Translations under genes and position numbers: made by a program | Part shown: positions 28,275-36,959 of the stretch, piece by piece | How positions within the stretch are numbered: the stretch's first letter is position 1 | Layout: each line of letters starts with the position of its first letter | Origin: Romboutsia sp. CE17 | Lineage (GTDB): Bacteria > Bacillota > Clostridia > Peptostreptococcales > Peptostreptococcaceae | Length of the DNA: 64,000 nucleotides | Reading direction: 5' to 3' | Assembly (NCBI RefSeq): GCF_012317385.1 | Contig: NZ_CP051144.1 | Location: forward strand, 1,240,001-1,304,000 | Notes under the pieces: generated by a model | What the model was told of the DNA's origin: nothing | Database searches by the model: none | The model's input: the letters and a program-made list of their open reading frames with translations, nothing else

Positions 28275-28946
28275 TTATTTTTCCATTTCTTTTTTTATTC
28301 TCTCTAATTCATCACTAATCTTTGAATCTACAGTTGGTGAATTATTTATATAATCATCTAGCATAGCATCTTCATCTTTGAGTTTTAAATCCTCTAATGC
28401 TTTCCCATAACTCTCTTTTTGTGATACTTTCTTCTCTAACTCATCTAAGTTTATACCATCATTATCATTAAGACCTGCTAAAGTTTCATTTATCTCATTA
28501 CTTATTTCTGCAATATCAAGTCTAGTAGCTAATTCCTGCTTTTTAGATTTCATTTTGGATATTTCTATTTCTAACTCTTGTATTTTATTTTTTATTAATT
28601 GTATCTTTTCATCATGATCTTTTATTCTAGAATTAGTTTGAGATATTTTTTCTTCTATCTCTATTTTTTGTTTCACAAAATTTTGAGCTTTTTCAGTATC
28701 TTCCTTTAATATAGCCACTTTTGTAGCTTCCTCATATTTACTTGACTTTTCTTGTAATTCAGCTTTTTCTTTCCTTATATTATCTACAGTTGCAATAAAA
28801 TTTGCACATTGTTTTTTTGCATCTATTAATAATTTCTCTTTTTTACCTATAGATAATTCTAATAATTCAATTGGATCTTCATGTTTTTCTAATGCTTTAT
28901 TTGACTTAGCACTAACTACATTTTTTAGTCTTTTAAAGAAACTCAT
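28275..28946 (-). CDS. pspA: PspA/IM30 family membrane-stress protein
   Basis: 223 residues, the usual PspA/Vipp1 length, nearly all alpha-helical coiled coil, with N-terminal SFFKRLKNVVSAKSNKALEK (amphipathic helix 0) and EDPIELLELS typical of the family. ESCRT-III-like scaffold that stabilises stressed membranes. The start at 28944-28946 follows GGAGAGATTAAAA; the frame extends further up, to 29072, but the added residues are not PspA-like. It heads a possible cluster with the Cys-rich and Ser-rich proteins. Confidence 0.88.
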   Translation of the reverse strand: MSFFKRLKNVVSAKSNKALEKHEDPIELLELSIGKKEKLLIDAKKQCANFIATVDNIRKEKAELQEKSSKYEEATKVAILKEDTEKAQNFVKQKIEIEEKISQTNSRIKDHDEKIQLIKNKIQELEIEISKMKSKKQELATRLDIAEISNEINETLAGLNDNDGINLDELEKKVSQKESYGKALEDLKLKDEDAMLDDYINNSPTVDSKISDELERIKKEMEK

Positions 28947-29072
28947 TTTTAATCTCTCCATTTCATTATTTAAAATAATCTTAACAATTATGTAATAATA
29001 ACATATTATATGTTTATATACTATCATAATTAATTTTAATTTAAAAGAAAATAATATTTGCTGTTTTATCAT

Positions 29073-29125
29073 ATTAAATTCATATTTGTGTATAATTAAT
29101 ATTATATTATAAATATGAATTTAAT
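29073..29125. repeat. 15-bp inverted repeat in a divergent promoter region
   Basis: Arms ATTAAATTCATATTT (29073-29087) and its exact reverse complement (29111-29125) are separated by 23 nt containing TATAAT-like strings, between pspA (minus) and the 2H phosphoesterase gene (plus). It could be a two-site operator for either gene; no regulator is apparent. Confidence 0.5.
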
Positions 29126-29148
29126 GTGAAATTTAGGAGGTTATTATT

Positions 29149-29670
29149 TTGAGATATGTATTAGTAAGTGTAGTAAAAAATGAAGCAGGTAATTTTAATA
29201 ATAATTTAAGAAAAGATATTTTTAATAAATTTAAAATTAAATCCTCTAAATTACCGGCACACTTTACGATTAAGTCTCCATTTGAAGCAAGTAATATTAT
29301 AGAATTAGAAAATACTTTATCTGAATTTGTAAAAAAACATAAAAGTCAATCTTATATAATTAAAGAATACGATAAATTTGATAATAGAGTCATTTTTATG
29401 AAAGTATTTATGAGCAAGGAAGGAAAGAGGATTCATGATGAACTAATAGATTCTTTACAAGATATATCTTATATAAATTTTGATAAGTATGATGGAAAGG
29501 ATAAAGTATTCCATGTAACTATAAGTAGTAAAAATATAAAAAAGAATTTTTTTGAATTATGGCATTATATAAACCAATTTCCTTGTGACTTTAAATGTAG
29601 TTTTGATAATATATGTATTTATAAATGGTTAGATAATAATTGGATATTGCATAAAGAGTATAATTTTTAA
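29149..29670 (+). CDS. 2H phosphoesterase (LigT/2'-5' RNA ligase-like)
   Basis: 173 residues with the two catalytic HxT(S)-type motifs HFTIKSPF (about residue 38) and HVTISSKN (about 125), defining the 2H superfamily. Likely substrates are 2',3'-cyclic phosphates or 2'-5' linkages in RNA or nucleotides; the specific one is unknown. The start is TTG (29149-29151), after TTAGGAGG; no in-frame ATG is near. Single-gene unit ending at a terminator. Confidence 0.78.
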   Translation: MRYVLVSVVKNEAGNFNNNLRKDIFNKFKIKSSKLPAHFTIKSPFEASNIIELENTLSEFVKKHKSQSYIIKEYDKFDNRVIFMKVFMSKEGKRIHDELIDSLQDISYINFDKYDGKDKVFHVTISSKNIKKNFFELWHYINQFPCDFKCSFDNICIYKWLDNNWILHKEYNF

Positions 29671-29724
29671 ATTTTTATATTTATTCCTACTAGGAATTTT
29701 AACTTATATTTAATTTTCAACAAT

Positions 29725-29776
29725 AAAAAATATAGTTGACTTATTACACTAATATTTTTAGTCAACTATATTTTTT
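29725..29776. terminator. Bidirectional terminator between 2H phosphoesterase and ogt
   Basis: 17-bp arms with core TATAGTTGACT / AGTCAACTATA and a long AT loop, with A-run and T-run flanks. It serves both convergent genes. Confidence 0.8.
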
Positions 29777-29792
29777 ATTTACTCAGACTATA

Positions 29793-30263
29793 TCATCTAT
29801 TTTCACTTTCCAAATCTAATAAAAATTGTTTTATCTTTAGACCTCCTGCATATCCAACTAACTTTTTATTACTTCCAATTACTCTATGGCACGGTATTAT
29901 AATAGGTATAGGATTTGTGTTATTAGCTAGACCCACTGCTCTGCATGCTTTAGGATTTTCTATGCTAATAGCAATATCCTTGTAACTATTAGTTTCTCCA
30001 TATGGTATTTCTAAAAGCCTATTCCATACACTAAGTTTAAAGTCTGTGCCATTTGGTTTTATTGGTAAATTAAATTCTTTTCTTTTTCCATTTAGATATT
30101 CATTTATTTGGACACTTGCTTCTTTTATAAGGTCTGTTTCTAGAATTTCATAGTTATCAAGATTTAGCTCTTTGTTTTCAAAATATATATTAGTTATATA
30201 TCTATTTTCCTCTGCTATTCTAATTCTGCCAATCTTAGTATTATAGCAATATAAAAATTTCAT
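29793..30263 (-). CDS. ogt: Methylated-DNA--protein-cysteine methyltransferase
   Basis: Suicide repair protein for O6-alkylguanine, 156 residues. The acceptor Cys125 lies in IIIPCHRVIGS; the helix-turn-helix segment GETNSYKDIA and AVGLANNTNPIP are conserved. There is no Ada N-terminal domain, so this is the Ogt/MGMT type. Start after TAGGAGAAAAAA. Single gene between two terminators. Confidence 0.93.
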   Translation of the reverse strand: MKFLYCYNTKIGRIRIAEENRYITNIYFENKELNLDNYEILETDLIKEASVQINEYLNGKRKEFNLPIKPNGTDFKLSVWNRLLEIPYGETNSYKDIAISIENPKACRAVGLANNTNPIPIIIPCHRVIGSNKKLVGYAGGLKIKQFLLDLESENR

Positions 30264-30382
30264 TTTTTTCTCCTAAAAATATTTTTAATTAATTCTATTC
30301 AAATAATATTATATACAATTTTATATTAAAAAGCTTTATAAAATTACTTTTATCAAGTTAGTAATAACAATTTAACACATAT

Positions 30383-30420
30383 AAAAAAGCGAATTGTAGA
30401 ACTCTACAATTCGCTTTTTT
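30383..30420 (-). terminator. Terminator after the Na/Pi transporter gene
   Basis: Stem AAAAAAGCGAATTGTAG / CTACAATTCGCTTTTTT with a 4-nt loop, immediately before the stop codon of the transporter gene at 30423 (minus strand). Confidence 0.9.
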
Positions 30421-30422
30421 TA

Positions 30423-32060
30423 TTAAACACTTACAGATTCATTTACTGCTCTATTTGAAGTTATAACTTGCGTAGCTATATTTACTGAATGATCAGAAAC
30501 TCTTTCTAAGTTACTTATTATATCTAAGTATATAACACCAGAATCTATGCTACAAACACCTTCATTTAATCTCTTCATATGACTTCTTCTATAAGAAGTT
30601 TCCATGGCATCTACTTGCTCTTCCATTTTTATAACTTTACAAGCTAAGTCAATATCACCTTTTTCTAAAGATTCTAATGCATAAGTATATGTTTCTATAA
30701 CCTTATTATACATTTCTAACAATTCCGCTTTACCATCTTCAGACATATTTAAATCATTATTTATCATACTTTCAGCTAATTCAGCTATATTTTCAGCATG
30801 ATCTCCAACTCTTTCTATATCATTTATTGTATTGAATAGTTTATCTATCCCTTCTATACAATCATGACTTATAGATGTTTTAGATAATTTTAATAAATAA
30901 TCTAATATAATTTTTTGTAATTCATTTATTTTTTGTTCTTCTTCAAATACTACTTTTACTTTTTTATCTGACTTTTCTAATAAACCATTCATTGCATTAG
31001 TTAATGCTTTTTTAGCTTTATTACCCATTCTTATTGTTTCTTTAGCAGTGTTAGATAAAGCTATTGATGGTGTTGTTATCATTCTTTCATCTATAAATTT
31101 AACAATCTTAGTATCTTCTACATCATCTTCCTTCTCTGGTATAAGTTTCATAGTAAGTTTTACTATAAGCTTAGAGAATGGTAATAATATTATTACGTTT
31201 ACTAAGTTGAATAATGTATGTGAATTTGCTATTTGTCTACTTACATCATTTGGATCTAAGTGAGTAACTACCATAGTTATTGGCTTAGTTAAAACTAACA
31301 TAAACACTAATGTACCTATTATATTAAATACTAAGTGCATAGTTGCAGCTCTTCTTGCATTTTTGCTTGCACCTATACTTGATATTATCGAAGTTATACA
31401 AGTTCCTATATTTTCTCCATATAATATAGGTAATGCTGATGCTAAAGGTATTAATCCTTGAGAAGAAAGTGCAAGTAACATCCCCATTGAAGCACTTGAA
31501 CTTTGAACTATTGCTGTTATACCAAATCCTAATAGTATACCAAGTATTGGATGATGCCCAAAAGAAACTAAAGCATCTGTAAATCCTTTAAATTCTGATA
31601 AAGGTTTAACTGCATCTTTCATAAAGTCCATACCTGTGAATAATATACCAAATCCAATTAATATTTCCGCTATGTGCTTAGTTTTAGAATTTTTTGCAAA
31701 TAAATAAAGTATTATACCTATTCCTAATGCCATTGGTGCTATACCAACTAAATCAAGCGATACTAATTGAGCTGTTATCGTCGTACCAATGTTAGCACCC
31801 ATTATAACACCAATCGCTTGAGGTAACGTCATTATACCTGCATTAACAAACCCTACGACCATTACTGTAGTTGCACTACTACTTTGTATTATAGCTGTAA
31901 CTAAAGCTCCAACTAAAACACCCATTACTACATTACTAGTTAAAAGTTCAATTATCCTTTTTAATTTTGCTCCTGCTGATTTTTGAAGACCATCTCCCAT
32001 AAGAGTCATACCGTATAAGAAAAGACCTAGTCCTCCCATTAAATTAATTATGATTTCCAC
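30423..32060 (-). CDS. Na/Pi cotransporter family protein with PhoU-like domain
   Basis: 545 residues: an N-terminal NptA-type transporter (about 1-310) with two inverted QSSSA repeats (IIQSSSATTVMVVGF and IVQSSSASMGMLLAL) forming the substrate site, and a C-terminal PhoU-like helical domain (about 340-540) that may sense or gate. It probably imports phosphate with sodium. The start is GTG (32058-32060) after AGGAGGAAATAGTA. The phased TTAAC array upstream (32158-32226) strongly suggests phosphate-responsive control. Confidence 0.9.
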   Translation of the reverse strand: MEIIINLMGGLGLFLYGMTLMGDGLQKSAGAKLKRIIELLTSNVVMGVLVGALVTAIIQSSSATTVMVVGFVNAGIMTLPQAIGVIMGANIGTTITAQLVSLDLVGIAPMALGIGIILYLFAKNSKTKHIAEILIGFGILFTGMDFMKDAVKPLSEFKGFTDALVSFGHHPILGILLGFGITAIVQSSSASMGMLLALSSQGLIPLASALPILYGENIGTCITSIISSIGASKNARRAATMHLVFNIIGTLVFMLVLTKPITMVVTHLDPNDVSRQIANSHTLFNLVNVIILLPFSKLIVKLTMKLIPEKEDDVEDTKIVKFIDERMITTPSIALSNTAKETIRMGNKAKKALTNAMNGLLEKSDKKVKVVFEEEQKINELQKIILDYLLKLSKTSISHDCIEGIDKLFNTINDIERVGDHAENIAELAESMINNDLNMSEDGKAELLEMYNKVIETYTYALESLEKGDIDLACKVIKMEEQVDAMETSYRRSHMKRLNEGVCSIDSGVIYLDIISNLERVSDHSVNIATQVITSNRAVNESVSV

Positions 32061-32157
32061 TACTATTTCCTCCTAAATATCAATTGCTAAAATTAAATTT
32101 TTGTTTTATTCGCTTATTTAGTACATTTTTATTCTACCAATAAATTTAACATTTGTT

Positions 32158-32226
32158 GTTAAATTTATGTTAAGTTATTTCATATTCCGTTAATTGAAAG
32201 TTAAGCAAAAGTTAAATCTAAGTTAA
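32158..32226 (-). promoter_or_regulatory. Pho-box-like array: TTAAC repeated at 11-bp phase
   Basis: On the minus strand TTAAC recurs with plus-strand first bases at 32222, 32211, 32200 and 32189 (exactly 11-bp steps), and again at 32169 and 32158 (11 bp; 20 bp from the previous group). The last two read TTAACA. Direct TT(A/C)ACA-type repeats at 11-bp spacing are the binding pattern of PhoP-type response regulators in Bacillus. A TAGAAT -10-like hexamer (minus, 32131-32136) lies about 20 bp downstream of the last box, consistent with activation of the Na/Pi transporter gene. Confidence 0.7.
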
Positions 32227-32395
32227 ACAATATAAAAATAAAGTTATTATTAAGTTTTAATGTTAAATTTTTACATCATTTTATGTATATTGTTAAATTT
32301 TTTATTTATATAATGTATTAATCCTTGATTGAATTTATCTAAAGAATTAAAATAAAGTAATAATAAACTTTACTAAATATTCGAAAGGAAAATTG

Positions 32396-33007
32396 ATGAA
32401 AGAAATCTACTATGAAAATTTATTAAATATTAATACTTTTGGAGAAGAAAAATGGACAGATAAATTTAAACACTATCATCCTTATCAGGCAACATCATAT
32501 TCTGCTTTAGATGAATTATTTCGCAATTATCAAGTAAATGAAAATGATTATATAGTTGATTTTGGATGTGGTAAAGGTAGACTTATTTTTTATATAAATT
32601 ACTACTTTAAAGCAAACTGCTGTGGTGTTGAAATGAATGTTGATTTTTATAAATCTTGTTTAAATAACAAATCTTTATACTTAACAAAAAATAAGAACTC
32701 TAAGTGTAAGATTAAATTTGAAAATAAACTTGCTCAAAATTATGAAATTAGTTTATATGATAACAGATTTTACTTCTTTAATCCTTTTTCTATACATATT
32801 TTTATTAAGGTTATAGATAACATACTAAACTCATTAGAAAAAAATATGAGACCTGTAGAATTAATTTTATATTATCCATCAGATGATTATATTTATTATT
32901 TAGAAAATAACACTCCATTTATTATTAAAAATGAAATAATTCTCGATAGTCTATATAAAAAAGATAATAATGAAAGATTTCTAATATATAAACTAGCTTA
33001 TTATTAA
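32396..33007 (+). CDS. Class I SAM-dependent methyltransferase
   Basis: 203 residues. SAM-binding motif I is VDFGCGKGRLIFYI and the acidic loop is GVEMN; YFFNPFS fills the motif IV position. Substrate unknown. The ATG at 32396, 6 nt after AAAGGA, is preferred over the TTG codon just before it. It diverges from the Na/Pi transporter, sharing the intergenic region with the Pho-like array, so it could also respond to phosphate. Confidence 0.78.
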   Translation: MKEIYYENLLNINTFGEEKWTDKFKHYHPYQATSYSALDELFRNYQVNENDYIVDFGCGKGRLIFYINYYFKANCCGVEMNVDFYKSCLNNKSLYLTKNKNSKCKIKFENKLAQNYEISLYDNRFYFFNPFSIHIFIKVIDNILNSLEKNMRPVELILYYPSDDYIYYLENNTPFIIKNEIILDSLYKKDNNERFLIYKLAYY

Positions 33008-33011
33008 AATT

Positions 33012-33060
33012 AAAATAGGAGCATATCATGTGTTATAGTATCCTGATATGTTCCTATTTT
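33012..33060 (+). terminator. Terminator after the methyltransferase gene
   Basis: 17-bp stem AAAATAGGAGCATATCA / TGATATGTTCCTATTTT with one G-U wobble, followed by T-rich sequence on the plus strand. Confidence 0.85.
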
Positions 33061-33095
33061 TGTGCTTTGCTTTATTATAATATAATTTATAATAG

Positions 33096-33296
33096 CTATT
33101 TACTTAATTCTTTAAATAATTCTTCTTCAGATTGTTTTATTGTAAGAATTCCATCTATTTTAACAACAGCCTCTTTTTTATAAGATCTGCATTGTCCTAT
33201 ACAACCTCTTTGAATTTTTTCTGTTCCTACTACTTCTGCTAATTTATCTAAGTCCACATTTGAACAGTATGGGCAAACTCTAATCACATTTATCAT
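33096..33296 (-). CDS. DUF1450 protein (YuzB-like)
   Basis: 66-residue protein with CPYCSNVDLDKL and GCIGQCRSY, four Cys arranged as in the DUF1450/YuzB family, possibly thioredoxin-like or metal-binding. Function not established. ATG after AGGAGG with an 8-nt spacer. Single gene between two terminators. Confidence 0.82.
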   Translation of the reverse strand: MINVIRVCPYCSNVDLDKLAEVVGTEKIQRGCIGQCRSYKKEAVVKIDGILTIKQSEEELFKELSK

Positions 33297-33404
33297 GTCT
33301 AAATCCTCCTAAGTAATTATCATTACTTATTTTATATCCCTTATATACCATCATTAAACAGTTTTTAATTATTATTTTAAATAATTTCTAATTATCGATT
33401 ATAT

Positions 33405-33448
33405 AATATAAAAGAATCTCCTTAAATTTAAGGAGATTCTTTTATATT
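33405..33448. terminator. 44-bp perfect palindrome terminator after dhaM
   Basis: Self-complementary over 22+22 bp (centre 33426/33427; arms contain AAAAGAATCTCC), flanked by AT tracts. It ends the dhaKLM transcript on the minus strand and is symmetric enough to act in both directions. Confidence 0.85.
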
Positions 33449-33464
33449 TAAAATATTTTTATAT

Positions 33465-33848
33465 TTATTTTTCTATCTGTAAACCTCTAATCGAGTCCTT
33501 TATCTCTTCTAAACTCTTTCCAATACTAGATTCTATTGATGCTACAAATGCACCTTCTACCAAACTAACCTTACAAATTTCTACTTTCTCACTAATAGAT
33601 TCATCTAACATATCTATAGCTAACTCTGCATTCATAAGTGCACTTCCTATGTCAAAAAATATTAAAACACCATCATCACTATAAGCTTCTTCTATTGCTT
33701 TCATTATTTTTATAGGATCAGTACCTATTCTACCATCATCAGTACCACCTGCAGTACATATTTTTACACCTGAAGCCATCTGACATATAAGTTCTTTTAA
33801 ACCTTCTACGAGTTTATTACTATGTGATACTAATACTACTCCAACCAT
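33465..33848 (-). CDS. dhaM: DHA kinase phosphotransferase subunit DhaM
   Basis: 127-residue EIIA-mannose-type domain that passes phosphate from HPr to the ADP on DhaL. The phosphorylatable His9 is in VVLVSHSNKL; IFFDIGSALMNAE is typical DhaM. It is the short form, without fused HPr and EI domains. It follows dhaL by 2 bp in dhaK-dhaL-dhaM. Confidence 0.92.
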   Translation of the reverse strand: MVGVVLVSHSNKLVEGLKELICQMASGVKICTAGGTDDGRIGTDPIKIMKAIEEAYSDDGVLIFFDIGSALMNAELAIDMLDESISEKVEICKVSLVEGAFVASIESSIGKSLEEIKDSIRGLQIEK

Positions 33849-33850
33849 AA

Positions 33851-34486
33851 TTATTCCCCTTTTATATATTCATATATTGTTCTTATTATTAAATAACTAG
33901 AAGTAGCACCAGCATCTTGATGTCCTATACTTCTATCTCCAAGATAACTTGCTCTACCTTTAGTAGCTTTTATATTTTTTGTTTCTTCTACCCCTTTATA
34001 TGATGCCTTTTGAGCATTATACAAACAATCAACTGTAGATAATCCTTCTTTTTTAGATTTAATTAAAGAATCCAGCGCTGGCTCTATTGAATCAATCATA
34101 GTCTTTTCACCAACTACAGCTTTCCCTCTCATTTTTATTCCTTCAAGAGATGCTTTTAATACATTTATTAAGTCATCTAAATTCATTTCATTTTTATTGT
34201 TTAGAACTTGTGCTGATTTCATAAATGCAGTTCCATATAATGGTCCCGAAGCTCCACCTACTGTTGAAACTAAAGTCATGCCTATCTTTTTAAATGTATT
34301 TCCTAAATTTTCCCCATTATCATCAACTAACTTTTCTCTTACAGCTTCAAATCCTTTACTCATGTTAAGACCATGATCTCCATCACCAATAACTGCATCT
34401 AGCTCTGTTAGATATAATTTATTTTCACTAATTACATCAGATATCTTATTTATTATCTTAATTACCTCATACCCTTTTATACTCAT
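33851..34486 (-). CDS. dhaL: DHA kinase ADP-binding subunit DhaL
   Basis: 211 residues of the DAK2 family. Conserved IGDGDHGLNMSKGF (Mg/ADP-binding Asp), GGASGPLYGTAF, and RASYLGDRSIGHQDAGATSS. It holds a tightly bound ADP phosphorylated by DhaM. The ATG at 34484-34486 and the TTG just before it both lie after GGGAGATAATTA; I choose ATG. Second gene of the dha operon, 28 bp after dhaK. Confidence 0.93.
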   Translation of the reverse strand: MSIKGYEVIKIINKISDVISENKLYLTELDAVIGDGDHGLNMSKGFEAVREKLVDDNGENLGNTFKKIGMTLVSTVGGASGPLYGTAFMKSAQVLNNKNEMNLDDLINVLKASLEGIKMRGKAVVGEKTMIDSIEPALDSLIKSKKEGLSTVDCLYNAQKASYKGVEETKNIKATKGRASYLGDRSIGHQDAGATSSYLIIRTIYEYIKGE

Positions 34487-34514
34487 CAATAATTATCTCC
34501 CTTCAGATGAAATA

Positions 34515-35513
34515 CTATAATACTTTTAATCCTAATGTATCTGCTTTAGCATCTAATAGTTCCTTTAGCTCATCATCAAGTTTTAATATACTTACTGAAT
34601 ATCCAGCCATTTCAAGAGACGTCATATATTCTCCTATAAATGTTTCGTAAATTCTTATCCCTTTGTTAACTAATATTTCATTAACTGTTTTATTAGCAAT
34701 ATAAAGCTCCATAAGAGGTGTTGATCCTAAACCATTTATCATTACAGCGACTTCTTCGCCTTTTTTTATTTCTATATCAGCTAATATTTTTTCTACTAAA
34801 TGAGTAGTTATATCATTAGCAGTTGATATTTCTTCTTTATGCGTTCCTGGCTCCCCATGTATACCCATACCTATTTCTATTTCATTTTCTTCTAGTGTAA
34901 AGTTTGGCTTTCCTGATGCTGGAACTATACAAGGGCTAAGTGCCATTCCCATACTTCTTACATTTTTAATAACTTTATTGGCCACTTCCTTTACTTCTGA
35001 TAATGGTGCGCCACTAGTTGCTTTAGCTCCTGCTATTTTATGTACAAATACAGTTCCAGCTATTCCTCTTCTCCCTGCTGTATATAAACTATTTTCAACA
35101 GCTACATCATCATTTACTACGACATAATCGACTTCTATACCATCCATTTCAGCCATTTCTTTTGCCATTTCAAAGTTCATTACATCTCCAGTGTAGTTTT
35201 TAATTATAAGAAGTACCCCATGTCCGCTATCAACCTCTTTAATAGCTTCATAAACTTGATCTGGCGTTGGAGATGTGAATACTTCTCCACAAACAGCAGC
35301 ATCAAGCATACCATATCCAACAAATCCACCGTGTGATGGTTCATGTCCACTTCCTCCACCACTTACTAAACCAACCTTTCCAGATACTGGAGCATCTTTT
35401 CTAACTAATATATTTCCATTATCACTTTTTCTTATATAGTTTGGATGTGCTAATACTAACCCCTCTATCATATCAGCTACAACATTATTTGGATCATTAA
35501 TTATTTTTTTCAT
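34515..35513 (-). CDS. dhaK: Dihydroxyacetone kinase substrate-binding subunit DhaK
   Basis: 332 residues of the DAK1 family; binds dihydroxyacetone covalently through a His (the GIHGEPGTH segment) and shows GGGSGHEPSHGGFVG and AAVCGEVFTSP. The ATG at 35511-35513 follows AAAGGGGGATTTTATA; the frame extends 8 codons further up but that segment contains the ribosome site. It heads dhaKLM, a PTS-dependent dihydroxyacetone phosphorylation system feeding glycolysis. No DhaR-type activator or glycerol dehydrogenase gene is adjacent. Confidence 0.94.
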   Translation of the reverse strand: MKKIINDPNNVVADMIEGLVLAHPNYIRKSDNGNILVRKDAPVSGKVGLVSGGGSGHEPSHGGFVGYGMLDAAVCGEVFTSPTPDQVYEAIKEVDSGHGVLLIIKNYTGDVMNFEMAKEMAEMDGIEVDYVVVNDDVAVENSLYTAGRRGIAGTVFVHKIAGAKATSGAPLSEVKEVANKVIKNVRSMGMALSPCIVPASGKPNFTLEENEIEIGMGIHGEPGTHKEEISTANDITTHLVEKILADIEIKKGEEVAVMINGLGSTPLMELYIANKTVNEILVNKGIRIYETFIGEYMTSLEMAGYSVSILKLDDELKELLDAKADTLGLKVL

Positions 35514-35582
35514 TATAAAATCCCCCTTTGAAAACATATTCCTTTTATAATATTATATCACTAATGATTATTTTGTAATTAA

Positions 35583-35768
35583 CTATCTTTCATAAATATT
35601 ATTTTCAAAGCTATCAATAGCTACTATTAATTTAAGATTTTCAACTTCTAACCTTCTTACCGCTTCTGCACCTAAGTAATCATATGCTATAATTTCACAA
35701 GATTTTATTGCATTATATAATTTGATGATATTATCTTCACTAACTTGTCCCCCATTATTTTTATTTAT
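35583..35768 (-). other. Coding-like in-frame stretch after the malic enzyme stop codon
   Basis: Immediately after the TAG of the malic enzyme gene (35769-35771), the same frame stays open for 61 codons to a TAG at 35583-35585. The encoded string includes SEDNIIKLYNAIKSCEIIAY and GAEAVRRLEVENLKLIVAID, which looks like real protein, yet it has no ATG, GTG or TTG codon. It could be the tail of a decayed gene, a C-terminal domain split off by a nonsense mutation, or part of a read-through product. The 396-residue malic enzyme itself looks complete. Confidence 0.45.
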
Positions 35769-36959
35769 CTATAAAAATTTTATTTTTTTCACTTTAGACA
35801 TATTAGTTTCTATTGCTACTTTAGCTACTTCCTGCGCTACTCTTGATGCTACTCTTTTATCAAAAGCACCCGGTATTATATAATCTTCACTTAACTCTCC
35901 TTCACTTATTATAGAAGCTATAGCTTTAGCAGCTGCAATCTTCATTTCCTCTGTTATATCACTAGCTCTTACGTCTAGTGCTCCTCTAAATATTCCTGGG
36001 AAAACTAATACATTATTAATTTGGTTTGGAAAATCTGATCTTCCCGTTGCCACTATTCTAGCTCCACCCTTTTTAGCTTCTTCTGGCATTATCTCTGGAA
36101 TTGGATTTGCCATTGCAAATATTATTGGATCATTTGCCATAGTTGAAACCATCTCACTAGTTACACAGTTAGGTGCAGATACCCCTATTAACACATCTTT
36201 ATTTCTAATTATTTCTTTTAAACTTCCTCTTTCATTGAACTTATTTGTTATTTTAGCCATTTCCATTTGTGCTTCGTTCATCCACTCTTCACCTACAGCA
36301 ATAGCGCCTTCTACATTTACAAGAACTACATTCCCAACCCCAAATTGTAAAAGTAGCTTACAAATTGATATTCCTGCAGAACCAGCTCCATTAATAACTA
36401 CATTAATATCTTCCATTTTTTTATTAACAAGCTTTAGTGCATTTATTAACCCTGCTGCAACTACGATTGCTGTACCATGTTGATCATCATGAAACACAGG
36501 TATATCTAGTTCTTCTTTAAGTCTTCTTTCTATTTCAAAACATCTTGGTGCTGATATATCTTCTAAATTTATGCCTCCAAAAGTAGGGGCTAAATATTTT
36601 ATTGTTTTCACTATTTCATCTACGTCTTTAGTATTTAAACAAATAGGAAATGCATCAATTTGTCCAAATTCCTTAAATAAAATTGCCTTTCCCTCCATAA
36701 CTGGCATCGCTGCCTCTGGTCCAATATCACCAAGACCTAATACAGCTGTACCATCTGATACTACGGCTACTAAATTTCCTTTTGCTGTGTATGTATACAC
36801 ATCATCTTTATTTCCATGTATTTTTTTACAAGGTTCTGCAACACCTGGAGTATATGCTATACTTAAATCTTCTCTTGTTTTAACTCTTATCTTTGAAATT
36901 ACTCCTATTTTACCCTTGTTATCTTTGTGCATTTCTAAGCTTAATTTGCTATAGTCCAT
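35769..36959 (-). CDS. NAD(P)-dependent malic enzyme
   Basis: Oxidative decarboxylation of malate to pyruvate. 396 residues, the common bacterial length. Shows SIAYTPGVAEPC, GTAVLGLGDIGPEAAMPVMEGK, metal-site VFHDDQHGTAIV and NAD(P) motif GAGSAGISICKLL. Start after AAAGGAGAGTAAAAT. Single gene, with coding-like DNA continuing after its stop (35583-35768). Cofactor preference cannot be settled by eye. Confidence 0.94.
   Translation of the reverse strand: MDYSKLSLEMHKDNKGKIGVISKIRVKTREDLSIAYTPGVAEPCKKIHGNKDDVYTYTAKGNLVAVVSDGTAVLGLGDIGPEAAMPVMEGKAILFKEFGQIDAFPICLNTKDVDEIVKTIKYLAPTFGGINLEDISAPRCFEIERRLKEELDIPVFHDDQHGTAIVVAAGLINALKLVNKKMEDINVVINGAGSAGISICKLLLQFGVGNVVLVNVEGAIAVGEEWMNEAQMEMAKITNKFNERGSLKEIIRNKDVLIGVSAPNCVTSEMVSTMANDPIIFAMANPIPEIMPEEAKKGGARIVATGRSDFPNQINNVLVFPGIFRGALDVRASDITEEMKIAAAKAIASIISEGELSEDYIIPGAFDKRVASRVAQEVAKVAIETNMSKVKKIKFL

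Noticed and set aside
28947-29072. N-terminal extension of PspA
   Set aside because: The extra residues are hydrophobic and unlike PspA, and the GGAGAG site lies just before the internal ATG.
35766-35774. TAG as a pyrrolysine or programmed read-through codon in malic enzyme
   Set aside because: No pylTSBCD genes in the window and the 396-residue enzyme is already complete; kept only as an open observation about the downstream frame.
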